A stretch of DNA of 64,000 bases. It comes from Streptomyces sp. A 4/2. Lineage in GTDB: Bacteria; Actinomycetota; Actinomycetes; Streptomycetales; Streptomycetaceae. The notes under the pieces are model-generated. The model ran no database searches. It worked only from the letters and a program-made list of their open reading frames with translations, and was not told the DNA's origin. Positions 1 to 8,404 of the stretch are shown here, piece by piece. A program made the position numbers and the translations under genes. The DNA is taken from NCBI RefSeq assembly GCF_940670765.1, contig NZ_CALNVW010000019.1, positions 248,001 through 312,000 on the forward strand, given 5' to 3'. Position 1 is the first letter of the stretch, and each line of letters begins with the position of its first letter.

Positions 1-457
1 AGTCAGACAGGAGTAGGCGCCACTGTGTTTTGACTGGATCGCCACTTTCGTACGCCTGAGCCAGCTCACTGTGATGCATGAATGGGAATTTCCTGCCTAT
101 CTCATTCAAGCTCGCGCCTTCATGACGCGAATTCGCCACTCTGACCGCAGTCATGAGATCGTCGGTGCCGCCCGACGCCCATGGGTGACCATCACATTCA
201 ATGCTGATGGAAAACCAACGCTCGTCCAATCCAAGAAGAATCAAAACTACGCAGTCTGTTGATTCTAGTCGCGCCGTGCTGAACCTTGCTCGACCAGACT
301 GAGATTGCGGGCGGATCGAAGGCAAATCAATCTCGGCCATCTCGGCGACATGAACCATGGCTGGGACGAGGCCACCCAACTGAATCAAGTCAGGGTAGAG
401 AGAAGCATCCAGGAAGCTTGATGATTTCAGATTTGAATCATCATTTTCGAATTCCAT
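1..457 (-). CDS. DUF6193-like protein, probable immunity protein for the Rhs toxin (3' end beyond the window)
   Basis: An open frame starts at an ATG at 455-457 and runs without a stop to base 1, giving about 152 visible residues. A GGAAGG sequence about 11 bases upstream can serve as ribosome binding site. The start lies 80 bases after the Rhs stop on the same strand, the usual place for an immunity gene. The protein begins MEFENDD; it carries a YPDLIQLGGL segment near the N-terminus, a DDLMTAV helix, GASLNEI and PF near the middle, and a TQWRLLLSD stretch at the edge. From memory this order matches the DUF6193 family of streptomycetes. The inferred role is cytoplasmic neutralisation of the C-terminal toxin domain of the neighbouring protein; DUF6193 itself has no role that I know. 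The codons are visibly less GC-biased than in core genes here, as is common for toxin cassettes. Confidence 0.7.
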   Translation of the reverse strand, partial: MEFENDDSNLKSSSFLDASLYPDLIQLGGLVPAMVHVAEMAEIDLPSIRPQSQSGRARFSTARLESTDCVVLILLGLDERWFSISIECDGHPWASGGTDDLMTAVRVANSRHEGASLNEIGRKFPFMHHSELAQAYESGDPVKTQWRLLLSD

Positions 458-536
458 CTCAGGTGAAGTCCTTCCGAGTGAATATCAATAGCTTGCATCC
501 ATGGTAGCAGTGAACTTCGAAGTGTCGGCCCATGGC

Positions 537-3500
537 TCAATCGATAAAATCGCGAACTCTTCCAAAATTAGGCCAGTCAGGTTCGGGAACATCGACCCTC
601 TTCCCGTCCCTGTCGTAGAACTTAACGGAGTCCCAGTCCCGTCGCCCATGGGCCACGGACCTGGCTATCCATCCCATTTCTTCTTCAGTTGCATGTGGAG
701 CGACCCCTTTTTCGTGACCGAGACCTCGTTTCGCCATGCCTTCGAATCCGCCGGAGAATCCCTTCATGTTCACATGAAGTTTTATCGATCCGTCTTTTAT
801 GGCATCCAGAACGGGGCCACGCCATACGTCGGGTGAGAGGTCGAGGAAGTGTTTGAAACCTTTAACCCGCGCGAATGCCTCGGTTCCTTCATTTCTGTAT
901 CCGAGCGCCACGTCTTCGCAGGGTGTGAGACCCAGAGGGTCTGCCCAGCTGTGTGGATTGTCGACGTAGGTGACCGGGTTGGGTGCCGGGTTGAGGCCGA
1001 GAGGGTCGGGGGAGAAATAGCGGGCTGTTTCAGGATCATAGTGACGGTGATGGTTGTAGTGAAGGCCCGTTTCCGGATCGAAGTACTGGCCTGCGAAGCG
1101 CAACGGTGTGTAGGTCGGGCTGTTCGCAGGCCACGTAGTTACGCCCCAGAGAGTGCTGCGGGATTGCCATGCCACCTCGCCGCGTTCGTCGATCAGCTCA
1201 GCGGGTGCACCTACGAGATCAGTGACAATGGCGAAGAAGCGGCTATCGATCTCCTCCTGAGAAGCATCGGCTGGGCATGCCTCCGTCGAGGAGGGTGCTG
1301 CCGTAGTGATGCGTTCCGTCTGTGCGATGGGGATTAGGCCCCGGTAATCCCAAGTGAGCGTGATGGGGTGGGGCAAGCTGGGGCCGGTAGCCGTCTGCTC
1401 GCAGAGGGTGGAGCCGTCCCAGGAGAAGACCGTCTGCTCGACAACCGTCGTACCGTCGGGTGCGAGACGTTGCTTCGCGGTGCGGCGGCCCAGAGGATCG
1501 TACTGGTAGCGCCAGCGCGTACCGTCCGGCGTGGTGACAGCCGTAAGACGGTCTTCGGCATCCCATTTGTAACGCCAGGTGTCTGCCTTACGGGAGAGTC
1601 GGGTCTTCTGGCGCAAGGTGATGCGCCCTTGGGCGTCATGCTCATAGCGAACGTTGCCGGCACGGGTGATGCGCGTGCCTGTGTAGGCGCGGGGACCTTG
1701 TGCCTCGTGACCGGCATGGACCGTGGGCCACGAGGCCGTCGCTTGGTTTCCGGTTTCGTCGTAGCTGTATTTCTCGGTCCACGCCTCGCCGTCGACTTTC
1801 GTGACACGACCTGCTGCATCGAGTTCGAAGTGGCGATTGCCGGAGGCTTGATCCTGGATGCGCGTGAGACTGCCATCCGCCCGGTATGAGTAGGCGCGGC
1901 GTTGGACAGAGCGGCCGTGAACATTGGCCACCAGCTGAGTAGTGAGGCGGCCCACTTGGTCGAATGTATGCGCAAGGGTGGCGAAGTCACCGAAGTGCCG
2001 GGTCACCTCCTGTCCGAGCAGGTCGAACTCGAAGTCGATCACGCGGCCAGAAGTGTTGAGCTGAGTTTGGTTTCCTGCCGCATCGTACGACCAGGTGCTG
2101 GTCGCGCCGGTGTGTGTAGTGCGACTTGTGCGGCGGCCTACCTCGTCGTAGGTATAGCTGAGGGTGCGGCCGTCGACTGTCTCCGACAGAAGTTCACCGA
2201 AGCGGCCGCGCTCCAGCACAAGGGTGGAGTCGGGATTGGTCGCCCGAGTGAGATGACCGTTCCGGTCATAGGCGAAAGTGGTAACGACTCCGGCGGCGTC
2301 CTTGCGGACGGTCTGGCCGAGTGCATCGCGCTCGAACGACAGGGTCTCGCCGAGGCTGTTCGTTTGCGACGCCAGTAGTCCGACTGCGTCATGTGTATAG
2401 GTGAGTGTGCGGTTGTCAAAGTCGGTTTCGGAAACCAGCTGCCCGGCTGAATCGTAGGCGTAATTCCATTGAGATCCGAGGGGGTTGGTGACCTGTGTAA
2501 GGCGAAGCTCGGTGTCGTGGGTGAATGTGTAGCGGATGCCGTCCGAACTGTTGCGGGCCGCTGTCAGGCCGAAGTCGGTGTACTCAAAGGTAGAGACCGC
2601 ACCCATGGCATCTGTGTGGCTGGTGCAATTGCCTTCGCCGTCATATTTCCATGACTCGGTGGATCCGTCCGAGACCGTACGACGGGCCGGCTTGCCCTCG
2701 ACCGTCCACTCCAGACGGGTAGTATTGCCATGCGCATCGGTAATGGCAGTGGTGCGCCCGAAACCATCACGCTCATAGTTGGTGGCTGCCCCCGTCGGGC
2801 CGATGATCTCGACGGGTATACCGCGCGGATCGCATCGTACGTGCGTTGTACGCCTGAGCGGGTCGATTACCTCCGTGAGGTGTCCCAACCTGTTGTACGA
2901 GAAGTGTGTGACTGCGCCTGTCGGGTCGGTCACCACAATGGGATTGCCGCGCTTATCGCACTCCTGGGACCAGATACCGCTATCCGGTCCAGTCACCGTC
3001 GTCGGAAATCCGAGTGCGTTGTATTCGGCTCTCGCCTCGTGGCCGTCCGGACGGATGACCGCTACGGTACGGCCTTCATCATCGTAGGCGTATTGGGTGG
3101 TGTGGCCGAGTGGGTCGGTGATGGTGGTGAGTTGGTGGTGGTTGTTCCATTGTTGGTGGGTGGTGTGGCCGAGTGGGTTGGTTTCGCGGATGAGGCGGTA
3201 GGCGTTGTTGTGTTCGTAGGTGGTGGTGTGGCCGAGGGAGTTGGTGACGGTGGTGGTGTGGGTGGTGTCGTTGTAGGTGAGGGTGCCGGAGAGGTATCCG
3301 CCGCTGCCTTCGGTGCGGATGACCCGGCCGCGCTCGTCGTAGGTGTAGGCGTACCGGGTGTTGTTGCGGTCGGTCCAGGAGGTGATGCGGCCTTCTGTGT
3401 CGTAGGTGAAGTGGAGGGGGAGGCCGGAGCTGTTGGTGACGTCGGTGAGGTGGCCGTGTTGGTTGTAGGCGTAGGTGAGGAGTGTGGTGCCGGGGGTGTG

Positions 3501-4973
3501 GGGGTGTTGGGGGTTGATGAGGCGTAGGGCGGTGATGCGGGGTTGGGTGGGGTGGTGGTCGAGGGCGATGTGGTAGCCGCCGGTGTGGGTGATGTGGGTG
3601 GGTGCGCCGTGGTCGTTGTAGTGGAGGGTGATGCGTTGGTTGTTGCGGTCGGTGATGGTCTGTAGGGGGAGGTCGACGGCTTGGGCGTCGTCGGTGGGCT
3701 GGGGGGTGTGGAAGACGTGGGTGAGGCCGGTGTCGGGGTCGGTGATGCGCAGGGCGCCGTCGGTTTCGGTGTCCCAGGTCAGTGCGAGGCGTGAACCGGT
3801 TTCCGGGTAGACGGGGTTGTTGGTCTCGGTGCCGGTGGGTGGCAGGGGGTAGGTGAGGCGGGCGCCGTCGGGGGTGGTGTAGGTGATGCCTTCGTCGTCG
3901 ATCTGGAGGCGTTGGTCGAGGGTGGAGGCCCAGGAGGAGCCGAACCAGCCGCCCCACCGGTAGGAGGAGAGGTGGGTGCGTTCCAGGATGAGGGGGAGGG
4001 TGCCGGGGAGTTGGACGTCGGTCTGGGGGAGGAGCATGTCGCCGGTGGCGACGTCGATGGGGTCGAGTTTGCATTCCTTGAAGAGGCCGCGGATGGAGGC
4101 GGGGAGTTTCTCCCATTCCGAGGGCCGTAGTTTCAGGCGGGAGAGTCCTGATCCGTTGAGTTTGAGGGCTTTCGCGAGGTCGGCTATCTCACCGGGTTTG
4201 AGGGCTTTGAGTCCTTTGCCGAGGGCTTTGCCGAGGAACCCGAGCCCGACGCCTGCGATGGCGCCTTCGCTGAGGAGTTTCGCGAGTTTCCCGGGGTCCT
4301 TGAATGCGCCGGGGTCTTCGAGGGCGGTGGTGAACGCGGTGAACTTCATGCCCTCGCCGGCGAGTTTCCCGACCTTCGCGACGGTCTTGATGTCTTTGAG
4401 GGCTTTCAGGGCGCGTTCGACGTTGCGGACGGCTTCCATGACGGTGCGGACGGTTGTGCCGAGCGCGCCGCCTTCTTCTTCGATCCGGGCGACCAGTGCG
4501 ATGACCTTCAGTGCCCGCTCTCCGGCGACGAGGGTGGAGGCGACCTCGGACAGTCCGGCGGTGAGGATGGACAGGGCGAGGCCGGCGATCTCGAATTCGG
4601 CGATCTCGGCGAGCATCACGCCGATCTGTGAGATCAGTTCGTGTGCCTCGTCGGCGAACTTGTCCAGGGCGGTGGCGCCGTCGCGCAGGGAGTGGGCCAT
4701 GTCGGTGGCGTGTGTGCGCATGGTGCGGGCGCGTTTGGAGAAGGCTTTGGCGGTTTTGCCTTCCCAGGTCACGTCGGACATGGCGGTCTCGGCGGCTTGG
4801 GCGGCGTCTTCGAGGCCTTTGGCGAGGGCCCGCCAGTGTTTGGCGATCTCCCGGACTCCGTCGGGGTCGACGGCCGGGTCGGTGATGCCGAGGAACTCCA
4901 GGCCGCTGGCCATGGTGTTCCCGAAGGCGTGGTTGGCCTTGCTGATCCAGTGGAGCGGGTTGAGATCGACCAC
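537..4973 (-). CDS. Rhs/YD-repeat polymorphic toxin with N-terminal WXG100-like domain
   Basis: 1478 residues. Residues about 35-115 are helical with a W-E-G turn at 70-72, like a WXG100/ESX substrate; residues 120-300 are further helices. DPIDVATGDM at 304-313 marks the start of the Rhs part (DUF6531-like), followed by about 900 residues of YD repeats (GHTT, YDxxGR and similar). The Rhs core closes with DPETGLHYNHHRHYDPETA and RYFSPDPLGL, then WADPLGL ending near residue 1349. The last ~129 residues are the variable toxin domain (GYRNEGTEAFAR...VDVPEPDW), perhaps the polymorphic toxin type 27 class, though I am unsure. There is no Sec signal peptide, so type VII-like export is inferred from the WXG100 part. 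It sits 5 bases after a small helical gene and 80 bases before the immunity candidate. The 3' part (537 to about 3080) uses more A/T than the 5' part, suggesting a chimera. Confidence 0.93.
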   Translation of the reverse strand: MVDLNPLHWISKANHAFGNTMASGLEFLGITDPAVDPDGVREIAKHWRALAKGLEDAAQAAETAMSDVTWEGKTAKAFSKRARTMRTHATDMAHSLRDGATALDKFADEAHELISQIGVMLAEIAEFEIAGLALSILTAGLSEVASTLVAGERALKVIALVARIEEEGGALGTTVRTVMEAVRNVERALKALKDIKTVAKVGKLAGEGMKFTAFTTALEDPGAFKDPGKLAKLLSEGAIAGVGLGFLGKALGKGLKALKPGEIADLAKALKLNGSGLSRLKLRPSEWEKLPASIRGLFKECKLDPIDVATGDMLLPQTDVQLPGTLPLILERTHLSSYRWGGWFGSSWASTLDQRLQIDDEGITYTTPDGARLTYPLPPTGTETNNPVYPETGSRLALTWDTETDGALRITDPDTGLTHVFHTPQPTDDAQAVDLPLQTITDRNNQRITLHYNDHGAPTHITHTGGYHIALDHHPTQPRITALRLINPQHPHTPGTTLLTYAYNQHGHLTDVTNSSGLPLHFTYDTEGRITSWTDRNNTRYAYTYDERGRVIRTEGSGGYLSGTLTYNDTTHTTTVTNSLGHTTTYEHNNAYRLIRETNPLGHTTHQQWNNHHQLTTITDPLGHTTQYAYDDEGRTVAVIRPDGHEARAEYNALGFPTTVTGPDSGIWSQECDKRGNPIVVTDPTGAVTHFSYNRLGHLTEVIDPLRRTTHVRCDPRGIPVEIIGPTGAATNYERDGFGRTTAITDAHGNTTRLEWTVEGKPARRTVSDGSTESWKYDGEGNCTSHTDAMGAVSTFEYTDFGLTAARNSSDGIRYTFTHDTELRLTQVTNPLGSQWNYAYDSAGQLVSETDFDNRTLTYTHDAVGLLASQTNSLGETLSFERDALGQTVRKDAAGVVTTFAYDRNGHLTRATNPDSTLVLERGRFGELLSETVDGRTLSYTYDEVGRRTSRTTHTGATSTWSYDAAGNQTQLNTSGRVIDFEFDLLGQEVTRHFGDFATLAHTFDQVGRLTTQLVANVHGRSVQRRAYSYRADGSLTRIQDQASGNRHFELDAAGRVTKVDGEAWTEKYSYDETGNQATASWPTVHAGHEAQGPRAYTGTRITRAGNVRYEHDAQGRITLRQKTRLSRKADTWRYKWDAEDRLTAVTTPDGTRWRYQYDPLGRRTAKQRLAPDGTTVVEQTVFSWDGSTLCEQTATGPSLPHPITLTWDYRGLIPIAQTERITTAAPSSTEACPADASQEEIDSRFFAIVTDLVGAPAELIDERGEVAWQSRSTLWGVTTWPANSPTYTPLRFAGQYFDPETGLHYNHHRHYDPETARYFSPDPLGLNPAPNPVTYVDNPHSWADPLGLTPCEDVALGYRNEGTEAFARVKGFKHFLDLSPDVWRGPVLDAIKDGSIKLHVNMKGFSGGFEGMAKRGLGHEKGVAPHATEEEMGWIARSVAHGRRDWDSVKFYDRDGKRVDVPEPDWPNFGRVRDFID

Positions 4974-4978
4974 CGGGT

Positions 4979-5299
4979 TCAGCCCTTCTTCGTGCGGGCC
5001 GCCTGGCTCAACAGCACATCCAGCAGATCGAACGCATCCGAGACATCACCCAGGAGTTTCGCCTCGTCGTCCCATTCGTCGTTCAGGCTCTTCGTCAGCT
5101 CCGACAAGGTCTTCATACCGTCACGCACCTCACCGGTCGCCTTCAGCAACGAACCCAACGCGCCCAGCGCGGACAGGTCATGCGAAGCGGCCTTGAAATC
5201 CTGCAACGGCTTCGCCGTGTGATGCGGCGCCCCACGTAACCCCGACGCCGCCTTCGCCATCGACGCGGCATCCTTCGCCAAATCCGACACAACAACCAC
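4979..5299 (-). CDS. Small helical protein, probable partner of the Rhs toxin
   Basis: 106 residues, almost entirely predicted helix and rich in Ala, Lys, Leu and Asp (DLAKDAASMAKAASG, LGDVSDAFDLLDVLL), with no signal peptide or membrane segment. Its stop lies 5 bases before the start of the Rhs toxin, so the two are very likely co-transcribed and translationally coupled. Small helical proteins in this position are usually export partners or chaperones of WXG100-bearing toxins; that role is inferred from position only. It has no W-x-G motif itself. It is the first gene of the minus-strand toxin operon, so the promoter should lie in 5300-5460. Confidence 0.7.
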   Translation of the reverse strand: MVVVSDLAKDAASMAKAASGLRGAPHHTAKPLQDFKAASHDLSALGALGSLLKATGEVRDGMKTLSELTKSLNDEWDDEAKLLGDVSDAFDLLDVLLSQAARTKKG

Positions 5300-5457
5300 C
5301 CCCGTTTACAACCGAGTACACACCAACCAACCCAACTTACGCAGCAAGGTTTTCGGGAAGATATGGCGGACGTCAAGAGGGGGTGAAGTGCATACCGGCA
5401 GTCGCTGCCCAGCGGACATCCTGATTTCCGGCAGGTACGTCGACGTGTGCCCGGAGC

Positions 5458-5750
5458 TCAGTGGTTGACGGCCTGGATCTCCTGGGCGGTGACGTCCCGG
5501 GTTGCGCCGAACTCGCCGTCGGGCAGGGGCTGGCCACCGGCGACTCCGGTGCCGGTCCGGTGGATCTTCCAGGTGACGGTGGCGTTGAGTGTGTACTACC
5601 GGTTCCGGAGGAGCGTAGGTACTCCACGCCACAGGGCGGAGTTCTGTCTTCCTTGCCCCTGGCGTAGGGCGCACCGATGCGGCCGTTGACGATCGGGCAC
5701 TCGCCGGAGGCCGGGAACGTGGCAATCCGCGCCGCATCCCGTTCGCCGGC
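5458..5750 (-). pseudogene. 3' remnant of a Streptomyces secreted hypothetical protein, frameshifted
   Basis: On the minus strand one frame reads TFPASGECPIVNGRIGAPYA then TPPCGVEYLRSSGTG; a second frame continues YTLNATVTWKIHRTGTG and ends EIQAVNH with a stop at 5458-5460. Together they read like the C-terminal half of a secreted streptomycete protein whose tail resembles NATVTWxITWTGTG...QEIQAVNR. The frames join at GGTAGTACAC, where one missing base would restore one frame. The 5' end is lost: the relic abuts and slightly overlaps the stop of the acetyltransferase at 5752, and no start or export signal remains. Family resemblance is from memory; the broken frame is visible directly. The remaining bases to 5299 hold no recognisable gene. 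Confidence 0.55.
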
Positions 5751-5751
5751 G

Positions 5752-6393
5752 TCAGCCCGCCGCAGGGGCCGCGGCCTCCAGTTCGTCGATGTTGCCGGAC
5801 ATCAGGGCGCGTACGTGGTCGGTGATGTGTTCGGCGGGCCAGTCCCACCAGGCCAGGGCGAGGAGTCGGGCGATGTCCGGGTCGCTGAAGCGGTGGCGGA
5901 TGAGGCGGGCCGGGTTGCCTCCGACGATGCCGTAGTCGGGGACGTCGTCGACGACGACCGCGCCGGAGGCGATGATCGCGCCGTGGCCGATCCGGACTCC
6001 GGGCATGACCGTGGTGCGGTACCCGAACCAGACGTCGTTGCCGACGACGGTGTCTCCCCGGCCCGGCAGGCCGGTGAGCAGGTCGAAGTGGTCGCCCCAG
6101 GAGCCGCCCATGATGGGGAAGGGGAAGGTCGACGGGCCGTCCATCCGGTGGTTCGCGCCGTTCATGATGAACCGCACTCCTTCGCCCAGTGCGCAGTACT
6201 TGCCGATGACCAGGCGCTCCGGGCCGTAGTGGTACAGCACGTTGCGGGTCTCGAACGCGGTCGGGTCGTCGGGGTCGTCGTAGTACGAGAAGTCCCCCAC
6301 CTCGACCAGCGGGGACGTCACCAGGGGCTTGAGGAGCACCACTCGTGGCTGGCCGGGCATCGGGTGGATGGTGTTCGGGTCGGGAGCGGGCAT
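5752..6393 (-). CDS. Vat/CatB-type xenobiotic acetyltransferase (virginiamycin acetyltransferase-like)
   Basis: 213 residues starting MPAPDPNTIHP at an ATG preceded by AGAAGGA. Left-handed beta-helix acetyltransferase: hexapeptide-type repeats occur through VIGKYCALGEGV, VVGNDVWFGY, MPGVRIGHGAIIASGAVVV and YGIVGGNPA. The conserved N-A/G-x-N-H-x-M segment with the catalytic-type His is present (NGANHRMDG), as is the WWDWP motif near the C-terminus. The family transfers acetyl from acetyl-CoA to hydroxyl groups of antibiotics such as streptogramin A or chloramphenicol; the substrate here cannot be told. The open frame extends far upstream through a tandem repeat and an antisense region, but that extension is Arg/Pro-rich and is rejected. 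Confidence 0.9.
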   Translation of the reverse strand: MPAPDPNTIHPMPGQPRVVLLKPLVTSPLVEVGDFSYYDDPDDPTAFETRNVLYHYGPERLVIGKYCALGEGVRFIMNGANHRMDGPSTFPFPIMGGSWGDHFDLLTGLPGRGDTVVGNDVWFGYRTTVMPGVRIGHGAIIASGAVVVDDVPDYGIVGGNPARLIRHRFSDPDIARLLALAWWDWPAEHITDHVRALMSGNIDELEAAAPAAG

Positions 6394-6419
6394 GGGTCCT
6401 TCTCTCGGTGCGTGCGGCG

Positions 6420-6496
6420 CGTATGGCGTGTATGGCGTGTGCGGTGCGTGCGGTGCGTGCGGTGCGTGCGGTGCGTGCGGTGCATGCGGTGCGTGT
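6420..6496. repeat. 9-bp tandem repeat, consensus GTGCGTGCG
   Basis: About six near-perfect 9-bp copies, with degenerate TATGGCGTG copies before them, directly upstream of the acetyltransferase gene. The array lies in the 206-bp gap between that gene and the SGNH hydrolase, where its promoter should be. Nothing else was recognised in the gap. Confidence 0.8.
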
Positions 6497-6599
6497 TGCG
6501 GTACTTCGGCTCTTGGGGTGGGGGCACGGGGTGCCGTGAGGCTCGTAACCGGTGTGTGCTGTAAGGGAGTTCGCCCGCGCGTCGGGACAGTGCCCACGC

Positions 6600-7301
6600 T
6601 CACACGAGGTGCACGCCAGGCCGCCCGTCCGGGCGTGCCCGGTACCGCCCGCCCACGCCCCACGCCTGGTGCAGCGCGTCGGCGAAGGCGCCCGCCAGCT
6701 TGTGCTCGCCGCTCGCGTTCGGGTGTGTGCCGTCGTACGTGTCCTGGTGGATGTCGTACGACTCCGGGCGCGAGGCCAGCAGCAGCGGTGATGCCGGGGT
6801 GTCGAGGTCCGCGACCGTTTTCGCCAGCAGCACGTTGAACCGGGCCACCTCCGCCGCGAAGGGTGCGTCCGTCTCGGCCCGGACGTTCGGGATCACCGGG
6901 AGGATCACGGCCTGCACCCGGGGGTTGGCCGCGCGGGCCTCCGCCAGGAAGGTGCGGACGTTGCGGGCGGTCTGGTCGGCGTCCGTGTAGAAGCCGAGGT
7001 CTATCAGGCCCAGCGAGATCAGCAGCAGGTCGGCGCGGTGGGTCCGTACCGTTTCGCGGATCACCGGGGCCATGTGCTGCCAGCCCTCGCCCCAGCCCGC
7101 CAGATGGCGACGTGCCTCGGCCGGGAAGGCGGGGTCGGCGTAGGCGGTGCTCGACTCGTAGAGCTCGGTGCGGGGGCCGACCGTCTCGTATCCGACGCCG
7201 GGGGACCCGCCCAGGTGCTGCCACATGCGGTAGCGCCAGGTGTAGTCGCCGGCGCGGCCTATGGTCATCGAATCACCGACGAACATCATCCTCGGACGCA
7301 T
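6600..7301 (-). CDS. SGNH/GDSL-type hydrolase
   Basis: 233 residues. Block I is at the very N-terminus (FVGDSMTIG, nucleophile Ser) and the catalytic Asp-x-x-His pair is in DGTHPNASGEH near the C-terminus; LISLGLIDLG supplies the block III region. These are the hallmarks of the SGNH hydrolase superfamily, which de-esterifies lipids or acetylated carbohydrates. No signal peptide is seen, so the enzyme is probably cytoplasmic, although many Streptomyces relatives are secreted. It is divergent from the secreted protein at 7346, with only 44 bases between starts, so regulatory signals must be compact. Substrate unknown. Confidence 0.88.
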   Translation of the reverse strand: MRPRMMFVGDSMTIGRAGDYTWRYRMWQHLGGSPGVGYETVGPRTELYESSTAYADPAFPAEARRHLAGWGEGWQHMAPVIRETVRTHRADLLLISLGLIDLGFYTDADQTARNVRTFLAEARAANPRVQAVILPVIPNVRAETDAPFAAEVARFNVLLAKTVADLDTPASPLLLASRPESYDIHQDTYDGTHPNASGEHKLAGAFADALHQAWGVGGRYRARPDGRPGVHLV

Positions 7302-7345
7302 CCCGTCATCATCGCCGATGCCCTGCGGATGGCAGTCTTGGGGGC

Positions 7346-8359
7346 ATGCGTTCGCTTCCGTACGTCGCCGGGGCCGCGGCCACCGTCCTGTTCGCCGTTC
7401 TGCCTGCCACGCCCGCTGCCGCCGACGGCGGGGGCGGGGCTGGGGGCGGGGGCGGGTTCACGATCAAGGACCCCCGGATCGCCGAGTCCAGCGGGCTGGC
7501 CGCCAGCCGTCTGCACCCCGGTATCTACTGGACGCACAACGACAGCGGCGACGGGCCGTACGTCTACGCGGTCGATTCGAGGACCGGGCAGACGGTCGCC
7601 ACCGTGACCATGAGCGGGGTCGGCGCGCCCCGCGACGTGGAGGCGATCTCCATCGGGCCGGACGGTGACATCTACGTCGGGGACATCGGCGACAACCTCG
7701 ACGGGTCCTGGGACCACGTCTGGATCTACCGATTCCCCGAGCCGAAGCAGTTGCGGAACGAGACGGTCCGGGCGACCCAGTTCACCGTGAAGTACGCCGA
7801 CGGGCCGCGCAACGCCGAGGCGCTGATGGTGCACCCGAAGACCGGCCGGGTCTACATCGCGTCGAAGAACCAGACCAAGGGCGGGCTGTACGTGGGGCCC
7901 GAGAAGCTCTCCACGACCAGCACCAACGTCTTCCGGCGGATCGACAAGGTGCCGTGGGTGACCGACGGCGCGTTCTCCCCGGACGGGAAGCAGTTGACGC
8001 TGCGCGGGTACCTCGGGGCGGAGACGTACGACTGGAAGGCCTCCGGCGGGCTCGGTAAGGAGCACGTACTGAACGTGCCGTTCCAGGGACAGGCCGAGTC
8101 GGTGACGTACACGCTGGACGGCAAGGCGCTGATGATGGGTTCGGAGGGGGCGCAGAGCAAGGTGCTGCGGTTCCCGGTGGACACCCCGGGCACGACCGAG
8201 GACGGGGCCAGGGCGCCCGGCCGGAAGGGGAGTTCGCAGCGGGTCGCGGGGGACAGCGACGACTCGGGGCACTCCGGCATCACCTGGGGCGGCGCGGCGG
8301 TGCTGATCGCGCTGTTCGTGGTGTTCCTGGGGGTGCGGAGGCGGTCGGGGAAGAGGTGA
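7346..8359 (+). CDS. Secreted, membrane-anchored propeller-like protein
   Basis: 337 residues starting MRSLPYVAG. The signal peptide (about 1-28, cleavage near ATPAAADG) is followed by a Gly-rich linker, then a repetitive beta-rich domain with THNDSGDGP, DVEAISIGPDGDIYVGDIGDN and NAEALMVHPKTGRVYIASK. This resembles lactonase/SdiA-regulated-type propellers that carry a D-x-E-A metal or substrate loop. The C-terminus has one membrane helix (GGAAVLIALFVVFLGV) and a RRRSGKR tail, so the domain should face outward, anchored in the membrane. The open frame extends upstream, but the ATG at 7346 begins a clean signal peptide. Function unknown. Confidence 0.85.
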   Translation: MRSLPYVAGAAATVLFAVLPATPAAADGGGGAGGGGGFTIKDPRIAESSGLAASRLHPGIYWTHNDSGDGPYVYAVDSRTGQTVATVTMSGVGAPRDVEAISIGPDGDIYVGDIGDNLDGSWDHVWIYRFPEPKQLRNETVRATQFTVKYADGPRNAEALMVHPKTGRVYIASKNQTKGGLYVGPEKLSTTSTNVFRRIDKVPWVTDGAFSPDGKQLTLRGYLGAETYDWKASGGLGKEHVLNVPFQGQAESVTYTLDGKALMMGSEGAQSKVLRFPVDTPGTTEDGARAPGRKGSSQRVAGDSDDSGHSGITWGGAAVLIALFVVFLGVRRRSGKR

Positions 8360-8404
8360 AGGACGCGGGTTCGTTTCCGCGGCCCCCGGTCAGGTAAGTA
8401 CGTC

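Noticed and set aside
71..836. Plus-strand short frames at the left edge
   Set aside because: They are antisense to the immunity and toxin genes and have no binding sites or codon bias.
3079..4116. 345-codon open frame antisense-like within the Rhs gene
   Set aside because: Composed almost only of His, Pro and Arg; it is an out-of-frame reading of the GC-rich Rhs shell on the same strand.
6394..7224. N-terminal extension of the acetyltransferase frame
   Set aside because: Overlaps the SGNH hydrolase in another frame and a tandem repeat; a proper start with a binding site exists at 6393.
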